A DNA stretch of 64,000 nucleotides from Paratissierella segnis (GTDB taxonomy: Bacteria > Bacillota > Clostridia > Tissierellales > Tissierellaceae), in the NCBI RefSeq assembly GCF_014385195.1, contig NZ_JACRTG010000012.1, positions 41,460 to 105,459 of the forward strand, written 5' to 3'. The stretch's first letter is position 1. Each line of letters opens with the position of its first letter. The position numbers and the translations under genes were made by a program. This document shows positions 16,535-24,136 of this stretch, in pieces. The notes under the pieces were generated by a model, which worked only from the letters and a program-made list of their open reading frames with translations, searched no databases and was not told where the DNA came from.

Positions 16535-17536
16535 ATGTTAGGGTTTTGTGAAAAGTGTCATGATATGGTAGAGTACTATATCAATGAAAGGAAAATGACA
16601 AAAAATATCAAAGGTAAAGAAATCGAATATATAGGGAAAGTAGCAATTTGTAGTGAGTGCGGAAGTGAAATATTTGTAGCTGATATTCGTGATTACAATC
16701 TTAAAATGCTGGATAATACTTTTAGGGAAAAAGAAGGGTTGATTTCTGTTTCAGAAATGGAACTTATATTAGATAAATATAATATTGGGAAAAGGCCTTT
16801 GTCTTTGCTATTAGGATGGGGTGAAGGTACTTTGACTAGATATTTGGATGGAGATGTTCCTACTAAACAATATTCGGATACTTTAAAAACAATCCTTAAT
16901 GATCCTGAGTATATGAAAAAGTTACTAGAGGAAAATAAAGATAAAATAACAGATGTTGCGTATAAGCGTTGTAGTGAGGAATTAGTTAATATTGAAAAAA
17001 AGAAGTTCATTACTATTAAATCTGAGGATAAAATTGACCATGTTGTAAAATATCTTTTGGTAAACTGTGTAGATATAACACCTTTAGCATTACAAAAATT
17101 ATTGTATTATGCTCAGGGATTTTTCAAAGCTTTTACTGATGACTTTTTATTTTATAATAATTGCGAAGCATGGATACACGGACCTGTATATAGAAGTGTG
17201 TATTATAAATATAAAAACTATGGATACAATCCAATTGAGGAAAATGAATGTTACTATACTGATATAGAATTGGATAAGATGGAAAAGGAAATTTTAGACA
17301 ATGTGATTAGAAATTTTGGGTGTTATAGTGGTAAGGTGTTGGAAAAGATGACTCATGCAGAGATACCATGGAGCAGTACTAGGGTAGGGTTAAGAGATGA
17401 TGTAAACTCAGAAAGAATTATTGAAAAAGAGTTGATAGCAAAATATTTTCATGATATAAAATTAAAGCATAATATGCTTAACATATCGGACATTAGTGAT
17501 TATAGTACTGATCTTTTTAATAAACTATACAGATAA
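16535..17536 (+). CDS. Zn-ribbon/HTH/Panacea (SocA-like) antitoxin-type protein
   Basis: A 333-residue three-part protein. A zinc ribbon (C5-x2-C8 and C39-x2-C42) is followed by an MqsA-like HTH (I-S-V-S-E-M-E-L-I-L-D-K-Y to T-L-T-R-Y-L near 68-108). The C-terminal Panacea/SocA domain (about 165-300) shows I-T-P-L-A-L-Q-K-L-L-Y-Y-A-Q-G and W-I-H-G-P-V-Y. Such proteins are antitoxins or proteolysis adaptors, and the HTH normally autoregulates the operon. The expected toxin gene is absent on both sides: upstream is a 319-base gap and downstream a terminator. It has a private promoter and an AAAGGAGGG ribosome site. Confidence 0.8.
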   Translation: MLGFCEKCHDMVEYYINERKMTKNIKGKEIEYIGKVAICSECGSEIFVADIRDYNLKMLDNTFREKEGLISVSEMELILDKYNIGKRPLSLLLGWGEGTLTRYLDGDVPTKQYSDTLKTILNDPEYMKKLLEENKDKITDVAYKRCSEELVNIEKKKFITIKSEDKIDHVVKYLLVNCVDITPLALQKLLYYAQGFFKAFTDDFLFYNNCEAWIHGPVYRSVYYKYKNYGYNPIEENECYYTDIELDKMEKEILDNVIRNFGCYSGKVLEKMTHAEIPWSSTRVGLRDDVNSERIIEKELIAKYFHDIKLKHNMLNISDISDYSTDLFNKLYR

Positions 17537-17620
17537 AATGTGAAAATAACTCTGTAAATGGGAGAGATTTAAATATAATAATAAATAGGGTATATTATTA
17601 CCTATATCTTATTGAGATAA

Positions 17621-17657
17621 GCAAAAATATTTAAAAATATTTTTGCTTTTTTCTTTT
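17621..17657 (+). terminator. Terminator of the Panacea gene
   Basis: GCAAAAATATTT and AAATATTTTTGC form a perfect 12-bp stem, followed by a T-rich tail. Confidence 0.85.
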
Positions 17658-17754
17658 TTTGAATAGTAAAAAACACCTCCCAAATCTATTTAATAAGTAT
17701 AGCAGCAAACAAACAAGTTCACATCTCGGTGTCATCGTACAATTGAAGGAACCC

Positions 17755-18013
17755 ATCTTTTGAGACCCAAATGAATGACCCTAACAATTGTGAATTATGA
17801 ACTGTGAATTGCCACCGAAGGTGTTATTCTGGAACGCAGTGAAGAATCTCCTCTTTACAGACTCTAAAGCTCGACCCCAGCAATTGTGCATTGTGAATTG
17901 TGAATTGCCACCGAAGGTGTCATTCTGGAACGCTAGTGAAGAATCTCCTCTTTACAGACTCTAAAGATCGACCCCAGCAATTGTGCATTGTGAATTGTGA
18001 ATCGTGAATTGTA
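17755..18013. repeat. Intergenic repeat block with a 96-bp tandem duplication
   Basis: This fills most of the gene-free 511 bases between 17536 and 18048. Two tandem copies of a 96-base unit start at 17811 and 17907, each beginning GCCACCGAAGGTGT, then TCATTCTGGAACG, GAAGAATCTCCTCTTTACAG and TTGTGCATTGTGAATTG. The copies differ at only a few positions. Truncated versions precede and follow. Confidence 0.85.
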
Positions 18014-18047
18014 AATAGTAGCTGCTAATAGAAAAGGAGGTGAAAAC

Positions 18048-18269
18048 ATGGCAATTGCAAGCTTAAAGGAAAAAACAACCCTTAAACTAGAGTTAGATGC
18101 AGGAACTGTAAATGGCAAACAAAAAGTTAAATCAAAGTCATTTAACAATGTAAAGACTGATGCAACAGATGAGTCTCTACATGAAGTAGCAACAACATTA
18201 GCAGGGCTTCAACAAAACGACTTACTAAATGTGAAGAGAGTTGAAGAAACATTATTGACAGAAGAATAG
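18048..18269 (+). CDS. DUF1659-family small protein
   Basis: A 73-residue protein beginning M-A-I-A-S-L and containing the family pattern K-S-F-N-N-V-K-T-D-A-T-D-E-S-L followed by L-A-G-L-Q. Its function is unknown. It heads a trio with DUF2922 and YvrJ-like genes, each separated by dispersed repeats and each with a strong GGAGGTGA-type ribosome site. Confidence 0.8.
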   Translation: MAIASLKEKTTLKLELDAGTVNGKQKVKSKSFNNVKTDATDESLHEVATTLAGLQQNDLLNVKRVEETLLTEE

Positions 18270-18285
18270 AAATAAACAATTGCTA

Positions 18286-18346
18286 GATCCCCAGTTTTCA
18301 ATTGTGTCTTGTGAATTGTCAACTGAATTGTGCATTGTGTGAATTT
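18286..18346. repeat. TTGTGAATTG-type microrepeats between small genes
   Basis: CAATTGTGTCTTGTGAATTG, then further TTGTGCATTGTG units, end about 15 bases before the next gene's GGGAGGTG ribosome site. Confidence 0.65.
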
Positions 18347-18362
18347 GTAGAAGGGAGGTGAA

Positions 18363-18584
18363 ATGATGGATAAGGTTAAACTTGAAATGAATTTTCTCAA
18401 CGTTGCAAATAAAATAGTAAAAATCTCCATAGATGATCCTAAAGAAGATTTAAACAACGCGGAAGTAGAAGACGCTATGGATAATATAGTTGCACTAAAT
18501 ATATTTGACTCAAAAGAAGGAGACTTAGTAGGAGTAAGTGGAGCTAGAGTTATAAGGACTAGTGTAAGTGATATAGAATTTTAA
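18363..18584 (+). CDS. DUF2922-family small protein
   Basis: A 73-residue protein with the DUF2922 pattern: L-E-M-N-F near the start, I-S-I-D-D-P-K-E-D-L in the middle, V-E-D-A-M-D-N-I-V and a C-terminal A-R-V-I-R-T. Its function is unknown. It is a neighbour of DUF1659 and YvrJ. Confidence 0.8.
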   Translation: MMDKVKLEMNFLNVANKIVKISIDDPKEDLNNAEVEDAMDNIVALNIFDSKEGDLVGVSGARVIRTSVSDIEF

Positions 18585-18615
18585 ATAGGGAGCCTTTATG
18601 GCTCCTATTTAAAAA
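18583..18615 (+). terminator. Hairpin after DUF2922 gene
   Basis: AAATAGGGAGCC and GGCTCCTATTT pair with one bulged G directly at the stop codon. The T tail is poor, so termination may be partial. Confidence 0.5.
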
Positions 18616-18619
18616 CCTA

Positions 18620-18800
18620 AAAACAGAGATCCTTCGGAAGTAACGCTTATGCTGCCCATCTCAGGATGACGTAAGCAGTAATCTTGAGGACTATAGAGGC
18701 AGAATAATCACTGCAGGATGTCATTCTGGAACGCAGTGAAGAATCTCCTCTTCACAGACCCTAAAGCTCGACCCAAGTAATTGTGAATTGTGAATTGAAA
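18620..18800. repeat. Composite dispersed repeat (two facing halves)
   Basis: GAGATCCTTCG and CTCAGGATGAC in the left half face GTCATTCTGGA and GTGAAGAATCTC in the right half, so the unit is an imperfect long inverted repeat. It ends in AAAGCTCGACCC and TTGTGAATTGTGAATTG just before the YvrJ-like gene. Confidence 0.8.
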
Positions 18801-18813
18801 GGTAGGTGAGTTT

Positions 18814-18957
18814 ATGCAGGAGATATTTTCTAATATAGCTAATTTGGGCTTTCCCATAGTAATTTCCATATATCTATTGGTAAGGATAGAAGGAAAATTA
18901 AATGAATTGACAAATAGCATAATAGAATTATCCAACTCAATATCTAAATTGAACTAA
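18814..18957 (+). CDS. YvrJ-family small membrane protein
   Basis: A 47-residue gene: M-Q-E-I-F-S-N-I-A-N-L-G-F-P-I-V, a single transmembrane helix (about residues 9-25), then a K-L-N-E-L-T-N-S-I-I-E-L amphipathic tail. The N-x-G-F-P-I-V and Y-L-L-V-R-I-E motifs are those of the YvrJ family. Its ribosome site is AAAGGTAGGTGAG. It is the third member of the DUF1659/DUF2922/YvrJ set and is closed by a strong terminator. Function unknown. Confidence 0.85.
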   Translation: MQEIFSNIANLGFPIVISIYLLVRIEGKLNELTNSIIELSNSISKLN

Positions 18958-18962
18958 ACAAA

Positions 18963-19002
18963 GCCATCCTTTCCATAGTTTCTATGGGAAGGATGGTTTT
19001 TA
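18963..19002 (+). terminator. Terminator of the DUF1659/DUF2922/YvrJ set
   Basis: CCATCCTTTCCATAG pairs with CTATGGGAAGGATGG around TTT and is followed by Ts. Same family as 16249 and 30409. Confidence 0.9.
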
Positions 19003-19017
19003 GCTATTTCATAATAT

Positions 19018-19050
19018 CACGAAAAAGTGGAATTAATTCCACTTTTTGTG
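19018..19050. terminator. Bidirectional hairpin between convergent genes
   Basis: CACGAAAAAGTGGAAT and its mirror ATTCCACTTTTTGTG form a near-perfect palindrome between the YvrJ gene (plus) and the repressor gene (minus). Confidence 0.75.
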
Positions 19051-19065
19051 TTAAAAATAAAAGCA

Positions 19066-19806
19066 CTACTTATGCTCTAAAACTTCAACGAACTTTCCAA
19101 TGATGTTTATTTCATCCATTGGATATTTCATTGGCGGATATTCCGGATTAGCTGAACGGAGTTCACATTCTTCGCCGTTAAAATAAATGTATTTAATTGT
19201 TGCTTTTCCATTTACATTAACCAAAGCTATCTCTCCGTTTTCCACCATTGGCTGCACCTTAAAAATGACTAAATCACCATCTTCTATGTCTGCATCTATC
19301 ATATTTTCTCCTCTTGCCCTAATGATAAATGAATTGGATATGTCTCCATGATATGCTTCAATACTTTCAATTGGAACGCCTGTAGCTATGTCTCCTAAAA
19401 CTGGAAGATATACCGCAGGTTCTTCTCTTGCTATTGTACTTAAATTATTCTTATACACAGCGTTTATCTTTTCTTTATAAGTAACTCCATGATTGTTCTT
19501 TTCCCTTCTTAATTTTAGAAATTCTAGAAAAATGTCTAAGTCCCTTTTATCAGTTTCCGTAAGATTCTTTAATTCATATGAGAGCAAAGGATTTATGATA
19601 TTAGTTTCTTTACCTGTCAGTAACCAATCTGAAGTAACATTAAAAAAAGTACTTAAAGCTAATAGATTCATTGTTGAAGGGTTTGAATTGCCATTTTCCC
19701 AGTCGCTTATATTACCTGAGCGAACATTAATAGCTTCAGCTAATTTAGCCATTGATAAGCCATGATTTTTTCTTAACGAACGTATTCTATCCCCTAAATC
19801 ATCCAT
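19066..19806 (-). CDS. CI-like XRE/S24 repressor lacking the catalytic serine
   Basis: A 246-residue repressor. Residues 4-64 are an XRE helix-turn-helix (L-S-M-A-K-L-A-E-A-I-N-V followed by I-S-D-W-E-N-G). Residues 125-245 are an S24/LexA-type domain: V-L-G-D-I-A-T-G at 136-143 is where autocleavage would occur (family A-G, here T-G), and K205 (A-T-I-K) is retained. The catalytic Ser is replaced by Asn168 in R-G-E-N-M (family G-x-S-M). The protein should therefore not self-cleave on RecA activation, so it is either SOS-insensitive or uses another inducer. It is divergent from a Cro-like gene, with operator-like palindromes between them. Confidence 0.88.
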   Translation of the reverse strand: MDDLGDRIRSLRKNHGLSMAKLAEAINVRSGNISDWENGNSNPSTMNLLALSTFFNVTSDWLLTGKETNIINPLLSYELKNLTETDKRDLDIFLEFLKLRREKNNHGVTYKEKINAVYKNNLSTIAREEPAVYLPVLGDIATGVPIESIEAYHGDISNSFIIRARGENMIDADIEDGDLVIFKVQPMVENGEIALVNVNGKATIKYIYFNGEECELRSANPEYPPMKYPMDEINIIGKFVEVLEHK

Positions 19807-19876
19807 AAGATTCCCCTTTCTAATTCTTTTTTAAGAGCATCAATATAAAAAATACTTTGAAAAAAGAATTTTATCA

Positions 19877-19905
19877 TTGACAATACTCTGAATAAAGAGT
19901 AAACT
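19877..19905 (+). promoter_or_regulatory. Promoter with embedded operator for the Cro-like gene
   Basis: TTGACA at 19877-19882 and TAAACT at 19900-19905 are 17 bases apart. Between them lies the inverted repeat TACTCT-N6-AGAGTA (19884-19901). A protein bound there would block polymerase; the divergent repressor is the obvious candidate. Confidence 0.6.
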
Positions 19906-19916
19906 ATATTTGACGA

Positions 19917-19937
19917 GGTAATTAACAGCTAATTACC
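19917..19937. promoter_or_regulatory. Perfect palindrome, possible second operator
   Basis: GGTAATTA, 5 bases, TAATTACC, in the leader of the Cro-like gene. Its sequence differs from the operator at 19884, so a different protein may bind it. Confidence 0.45.
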
Positions 19938-19952
19938 ACGACTTAATTTTAT

Positions 19953-19986
19953 CACAACTATCTATATAACTGAATATATAGTTGTG
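19953..19986. promoter_or_regulatory. Near-palindrome upstream of the Cro-like gene
   Basis: CACAACTAT and ATAGTTGTG arms enclose an AT-rich centre, with near-symmetry extending inward. It could be an operator or an RNA hairpin about 50 bases before the start codon. Confidence 0.4.
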
Positions 19987-20034
19987 CAAATTTCCAATTT
20001 TAAAAATATTAAGTAATCATAGGGGGTGAGTTGG

Positions 20035-20229
20035 ATGAAACAGAGACTGACACCTTGGGGAATGAAGGTAAAGAAAAGGCTGATAGACTTGAATATGACA
20101 CAAGCGGATTTTTGCAAAGAGTATGGCATACCGGAAAATAGACTTTCAGAGATGATTACAGGCTCAAAGCCAAATTACAAGCACAAAAAAGTAGTGAATA
20201 AAATACTGATGATAGAAGATATAGCATAA
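20035..20229 (+). CDS. Cro-like small HTH protein
   Basis: A 64-residue protein with a phage-type helix-turn-helix (L-N-M-T-Q-A-D-F-C-K-E-Y-G-I-P, then R-L-S-E-M-I-T-G). ATG 20035 is preferred because AGGGGGTGA lies seven bases upstream; a GTG at 20026 is within the ribosome site. Divergent from the S24-like repressor, it forms a minimal CI/Cro-type switch. No further phage genes follow, so the module is isolated or its prophage has been lost. Confidence 0.7.
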   Translation: MKQRLTPWGMKVKKRLIDLNMTQADFCKEYGIPENRLSEMITGSKPNYKHKKVVNKILMIEDIA

Positions 20230-20322
20230 TCAGTATGAAATTTAAATCTAGGAATAAAAAATTTTTAGCATCATCATAGCGTTTTCATATATTTAAATAG
20301 TAATTTAAGGGGGAGGTTTATT

Positions 20323-21396
20323 ATGAAGTGGATGATTGATTATGTAAAAGATGCTCCAGAAATATGCAAGAACATGGTAAAAAACAGAAAAGAAATAACT
20401 AAGGATCTGGTAAAGAAATATACATCAAAAAAATATAGGGGAATTTTGATTGTAGGATCAGGTACATCCTTTAACATTGGTTTATCTTCAAAACCGGTTT
20501 TAGAAAAATATTTAAATGTACCAGTAAAGGTACAAACGCCAAGAACATATGCGTATTACGATTATAAATTTTATGATGATTATCTAATCTTATGTATTTC
20601 TCAAAGTGGAAGAAGTACAAACACTATTGATGCAGTCAAAAGAGCTCAAAAACAGGGGAATGATGTGTCTGCAATTTCAATGATGCCAAATAGCCCCATA
20701 AGTAATTATGTTAAAGATTCCTTTGAATATGGTTCCTATAATGGTGAAGGAGATAGTTTTGTAAGCAAGGGGTTTCCGACATCTTTTCTTTATTTTTCGT
20801 TATTTTCAATTGAAGCAGCACTTAAATTAAATCTAATTGACCAAGAAAAATATGATAGTGCTGTTGCAGAGTTGGAACAGATTATTGAATATATGCCAAA
20901 AATGCGAGAGAAAAGTGAAGAATTTTATGAAAATAATATTGAAGCTATACAAAATGCCAATAGAATTATGTTTGCCGGTATAGGGGCTGGATTTGGATTA
21001 GTTCAAGAAGCTTGCTTGAAGTTTTCCGAAACAACAGGAATTCCGACAAATGGTTATGAAACTGAAGAGTTTCTCCACGGCCCTTCATATGAAGTGAAAA
21101 AGGATCATGTAGTTTTCATAATGGATTTAGATTTAGAGTCTAGCGGACTTGCTAATAAAGTTTTTGAAGCTATGAAACTTTTAACAGATAAAGTTTATAT
21201 GATTACGGACAAAAGAATTCGTGGAAACGATGTATTGAGCGCAGAAATCAATGTAGATGATGTTTTAAAACCTATGCTGTTTGTAATCCCGGTTCAAGTT
21301 ATTCCCAGTAGAATTTGTTCTGACTTAAATATAAGAGCTATAACTATCTATAATCATAAGGCTTCGAAATTGGTTCAAACTAAAACAGATAAATAA
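20323..21396 (+). CDS. Double-SIS sugar-phosphate deglycase/isomerase
   Basis: A 357-residue protein with two SIS domains: about 35-165 (G-S-G-T-S-F-N-I-G and C-I-S-Q-S-G-R-S-T-N-T) and about 205-330 (A-G-I-G-A-G-F and E-E-F-L-H-G-P). It resembles the isomerase half of GlmS and the FrlB/GfrF-type deglycases that split phosphorylated glycated amines. It is first in an operon with four mannose-family PTS genes, so it probably acts on the phosphorylated product of that transporter. A fructosamine or amino-sugar substrate is inference. Confidence 0.8.
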   Translation: MKWMIDYVKDAPEICKNMVKNRKEITKDLVKKYTSKKYRGILIVGSGTSFNIGLSSKPVLEKYLNVPVKVQTPRTYAYYDYKFYDDYLILCISQSGRSTNTIDAVKRAQKQGNDVSAISMMPNSPISNYVKDSFEYGSYNGEGDSFVSKGFPTSFLYFSLFSIEAALKLNLIDQEKYDSAVAELEQIIEYMPKMREKSEEFYENNIEAIQNANRIMFAGIGAGFGLVQEACLKFSETTGIPTNGYETEEFLHGPSYEVKKDHVVFIMDLDLESSGLANKVFEAMKLLTDKVYMITDKRIRGNDVLSAEINVDDVLKPMLFVIPVQVIPSRICSDLNIRAITIYNHKASKLVQTKTDK

Positions 21397-21467
21397 TAAA
21401 CGGAGAAGTTTGCATTAATAAAGGAATCTTTTACATTTAATAATTCAATAAATATATGGAGGTAGCA

Positions 21468-21890
21468 ATGAAAAAAGTAATAATCCTAACTCATGGAAGA
21501 TTAAGTGAAGGTTTCCAATCAGCATTTGAAATAATTTGTGGGAAAGAAAATGGACTTGAGACAATAGTAATGGAAGCTAAAGATTCTCCAACAACACTAT
21601 CAAAAAAAATCCAAGAAAAAATAAGCAAATTCTCTGAAGATGATACCATCATATTATTAACAGACATACCTGCAGGTAGTACTACTAAGACAGCAGTTTC
21701 TTTTCTAAAAGATTATAAAAATTTATATATTGTGTCCGGGATCAATTTAGGGTTATTGCTTGAGATAATGATGGATCCCATGGAACAAGCAGAAGAATCA
21801 ATAAGAAGATCTATAGCTCTAAGCAAAGACACTATACAATTTATAAATGACGAATTGAAAATACTTGCTTTAGATTGTAAGGAGGAATGA
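21468..21890 (+). CDS. PTS mannose-family EIIA component
   Basis: A 140-residue EIIA-Man domain. The phosphorylation site is His9 in L-T-H-G-R-L-S-E-G-F, and the G-x-T family motif appears as A-G-S-T-T. ATG 21468 follows GGAGG; an upstream ATG at 21456 overlaps that site. One base separates it from the EIIB gene. Confidence 0.9.
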   Translation: MKKVIILTHGRLSEGFQSAFEIICGKENGLETIVMEAKDSPTTLSKKIQEKISKFSEDDTIILLTDIPAGSTTKTAVSFLKDYKNLYIVSGINLGLLLEIMMDPMEQAEESIRRSIALSKDTIQFINDELKILALDCKEE

Positions 21891-21891
21891 A

Positions 21892-22383
21892 ATGATAAAA
21901 CTTTTAAGAATTGATCAAAGGTTAGTTCATGGTCAAGTGGCTACATACTGGGTAAGGTCTACAGAAGCAGATACTATGGTAGTGATAAATGATAAAGCAG
22001 CAACAGATTCAATGACTAAGATGAGCTTAAAACTTGGGAAACCCGCAGGTGTTAGATTTGAAATTCTTACTTTGAAAGATGGAATTGATTATATAAATAG
22101 TCCATCTAATAAAAAGAGAAAGATTCTTATAATAGTAGGGAATTGTAAAGATGGTAGAAAAGTTTGCGAAAATAGCCCAGAAGTTGCAGACGTTAATATT
22201 GGCGGTATTCATTATGAAGAAGGCAGGGTTTCAATCACAAATCAAGTATTTCTAACTCAGGAAGATTTAGATGAATTAGATAAAATGGAGGCTTATGGCA
22301 AAAATGTTTTTCTTCAATCTATACCTAATGAACAAAAAATATATTTAAAGGAAGTTCATGAAATATATAACAAAAATAAATGA
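21892..22383 (+). CDS. PTS mannose/fructose/sorbose-family EIIB component
   Basis: A 163-residue EIIB-Sor domain with R-I-D-Q-R-L-V-H-G-Q-V; His13 is the phosphorylated residue. It receives phosphate from the neighbouring EIIA and passes it to sugar during transport. Length is typical. Confidence 0.92.
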   Translation: MIKLLRIDQRLVHGQVATYWVRSTEADTMVVINDKAATDSMTKMSLKLGKPAGVRFEILTLKDGIDYINSPSNKKRKILIIVGNCKDGRKVCENSPEVADVNIGGIHYEEGRVSITNQVFLTQEDLDELDKMEAYGKNVFLQSIPNEQKIYLKEVHEIYNKNK

Positions 22384-22406
22384 TTAAAGAGAGGAGAGTG
22401 GATTTT

Positions 22407-23147
22407 ATGTTTCTAGTTAAATGTATTCTGGTGTCATTAGTGCATGTGTTGGGAGTAATTGACGGAAGAATTTTTGGACAAAACCTATTAAATACTCCAA
22501 TTGTCGAAGGTGCATTAGTAGGTTTAATTATGGGAGATATGAAAACAGGAATAATTATGGGGGCAACGCTACAACTGATCTTTATGGGATTTGTGGGGAT
22601 TGGGGTTACTTCTTTACCGAATTCCTCGGCAGGAACAATTTTAGCAGTTTTTTTTGCTATTAGTTCAGGCTTGGATGCCGATTCAGCCATAGCACTATCA
22701 ATGCCTATTGCTTTATTGTTTCAACCCACCGGTATAATTCCAAGGATTATTAACAATATTTTCAATCCACGTTGTGATAGGGCAGCAGATAGAGGGGATT
22801 ATAAAGCAATAGAAAAGTATTTTTGGTTAGGGGTATTAGTATTTGCTATAGTATTTTTTGTTCCTATGCTATTAGCTACATACTTTGGGCAAGGACCGGT
22901 AGAAGCATTGATAAGGATCATTCCGGATGTGATACTAGATGGATTAAACAAAGCATCAACTTTGTTGCCAGCGCTAGGAATAGCACTTTTAATGAATTAT
23001 ATTATGGATAAAGAAAGTACTCCATTTTTGTTCTTAGGGTTTTTATTATCCGCTTATTTAAAAATGGATTCTTTAGGAATAGCAGCTATGGGGCTAATTA
23101 TTGCATCGGTTTATTATTTTTTCTCTCAAAAAAGAACTTTGGATTAG
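22407..23147 (+). CDS. PTS mannose-family EIIC permease
   Basis: A 246-residue membrane protein with about six to eight hydrophobic segments and the EIIC-Man signature G-x-x-L-Q-L-I-F-M-G near residue 55. ATG 22407 is chosen since GAGGAGAG precedes it by about nine bases; an ATG at 22380 overlaps the EIIB stop. Confidence 0.9.
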   Translation: MFLVKCILVSLVHVLGVIDGRIFGQNLLNTPIVEGALVGLIMGDMKTGIIMGATLQLIFMGFVGIGVTSLPNSSAGTILAVFFAISSGLDADSAIALSMPIALLFQPTGIIPRIINNIFNPRCDRAADRGDYKAIEKYFWLGVLVFAIVFFVPMLLATYFGQGPVEALIRIIPDVILDGLNKASTLLPALGIALLMNYIMDKESTPFLFLGFLLSAYLKMDSLGIAAMGLIIASVYYFFSQKRTLD

Positions 23148-23159
23148 GGGGATGTTAAG

Positions 23160-24023
23160 ATGACAAATAGCAATGATATTCAAGAAAAAAAAGGCAAATG
23201 TTTAGGTAACATGAGTAAAAAAGAATTTATGAGTGGATTTTGGCGTTCATGTGGAGTTCAGGGCTGTTTTAATTACGAACGTCAACAAGGAATTGGATTT
23301 GGTTTTAGTATGATTCCTCATTTAAGGAGAATTTATAAAGATGATAATGATGGTTTTAAAGAAGCTTTAAAAAGGCATATTACTTTCTATAATATCACGC
23401 CACAAATGACTACGTTTGTTCAAGGCATTTCAGTTGCTATGGAAGAGGAAGCGGCAGAAAATGAAGAGTTTGATACTGGATCAATTAATTCAGTAAAAAC
23501 TGCTTTGATGGGTCCATTATCCGGAATTGGGGATTCAGTTTTCTGGGGAACATTGCGTACTATAGGGCTAGGAGTAGGATTATCTTTTTCAATGAGGGGT
23601 AGTATTCTGGGACCTATATTGTTTTTGCTTATACACAATATTCCCGGGTGGTATGTTCGCTATAAAGGTTTAGAAATAGGTTATATGCAAGGAATGAAAT
23701 TTATGGAATCAGCCACTGAAGGTGGCATGCTAGATACTTTTAGTACTGCTGCAAAATTACTTGGTGCAACTGTTGTAGGCAGTATGATTTCATCCATGAT
23801 CAATTTTTCTACAAGTATTACTTTAGACTTAGGAAACTATCAAACACTTTCAATACAGGAGATATTGGATAGTATAGCACCAAATCTTTTACCATTGGGT
23901 TTGGCTTTATCGTGTTTTTACCTTGTAAGAAAGGGAAAAAAGACAACAACTGTTATGTTGATATTATTTTTGCTTGCTTTCGTTCTTGGATGGATTGAAG
24001 GCTTACCAATGTTTATTGCATAG
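23160..24023 (+). CDS. PTS mannose-family EIID component
   Basis: A 287-residue EIID with the family N-terminus (R-S-C-G-V-Q-G-C-F-N-Y-E-R-Q-Q-G-I-G), the G-P-L-S-G-I-G-D-S-V-F-W-G motif near residue 120 and C-terminal membrane helices. With EIIC it forms the sugar channel. It is the last gene of the operon; no clear terminator is seen in the 70 bases after it. Confidence 0.93.
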   Translation: MTNSNDIQEKKGKCLGNMSKKEFMSGFWRSCGVQGCFNYERQQGIGFGFSMIPHLRRIYKDDNDGFKEALKRHITFYNITPQMTTFVQGISVAMEEEAAENEEFDTGSINSVKTALMGPLSGIGDSVFWGTLRTIGLGVGLSFSMRGSILGPILFLLIHNIPGWYVRYKGLEIGYMQGMKFMESATEGGMLDTFSTAAKLLGATVVGSMISSMINFSTSITLDLGNYQTLSIQEILDSIAPNLLPLGLALSCFYLVRKGKKTTTVMLILFLLAFVLGWIEGLPMFIA

Positions 24024-24094
24024 CCTGATTATGAAATCTCATACACATTAAAAGGAAGGAATTTATTTTCCCAAAAATAGTCAATGGATTAAAC

Positions 24095-24130
24095 TACACT
24101 CCTTTGTTATAATAAATACAAGGGAGTGTA
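24095..24130. promoter_or_regulatory. Long inverted repeat straddling the lipoprotein promoter
   Basis: TACACTCCTTTG and CAAGGGAGTGTA (11 of 12 pairing) flank a 12-base centre containing most of a TATAAT -10 box (24108-24113). The right arm contains the GGGAG ribosome site. It may be an operator, an RNA hairpin hiding the ribosome site, or both. Confidence 0.5.
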
Positions 24131-24136
24131 CTATTT

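Noticed and set aside
20230..20322. Sigma-54 promoter before the mannose-family PTS operon
   Set aside because: Expected for LevR-type control, but no TGGCAC-N5-TTGC match is present and no LevR-like gene is nearby.
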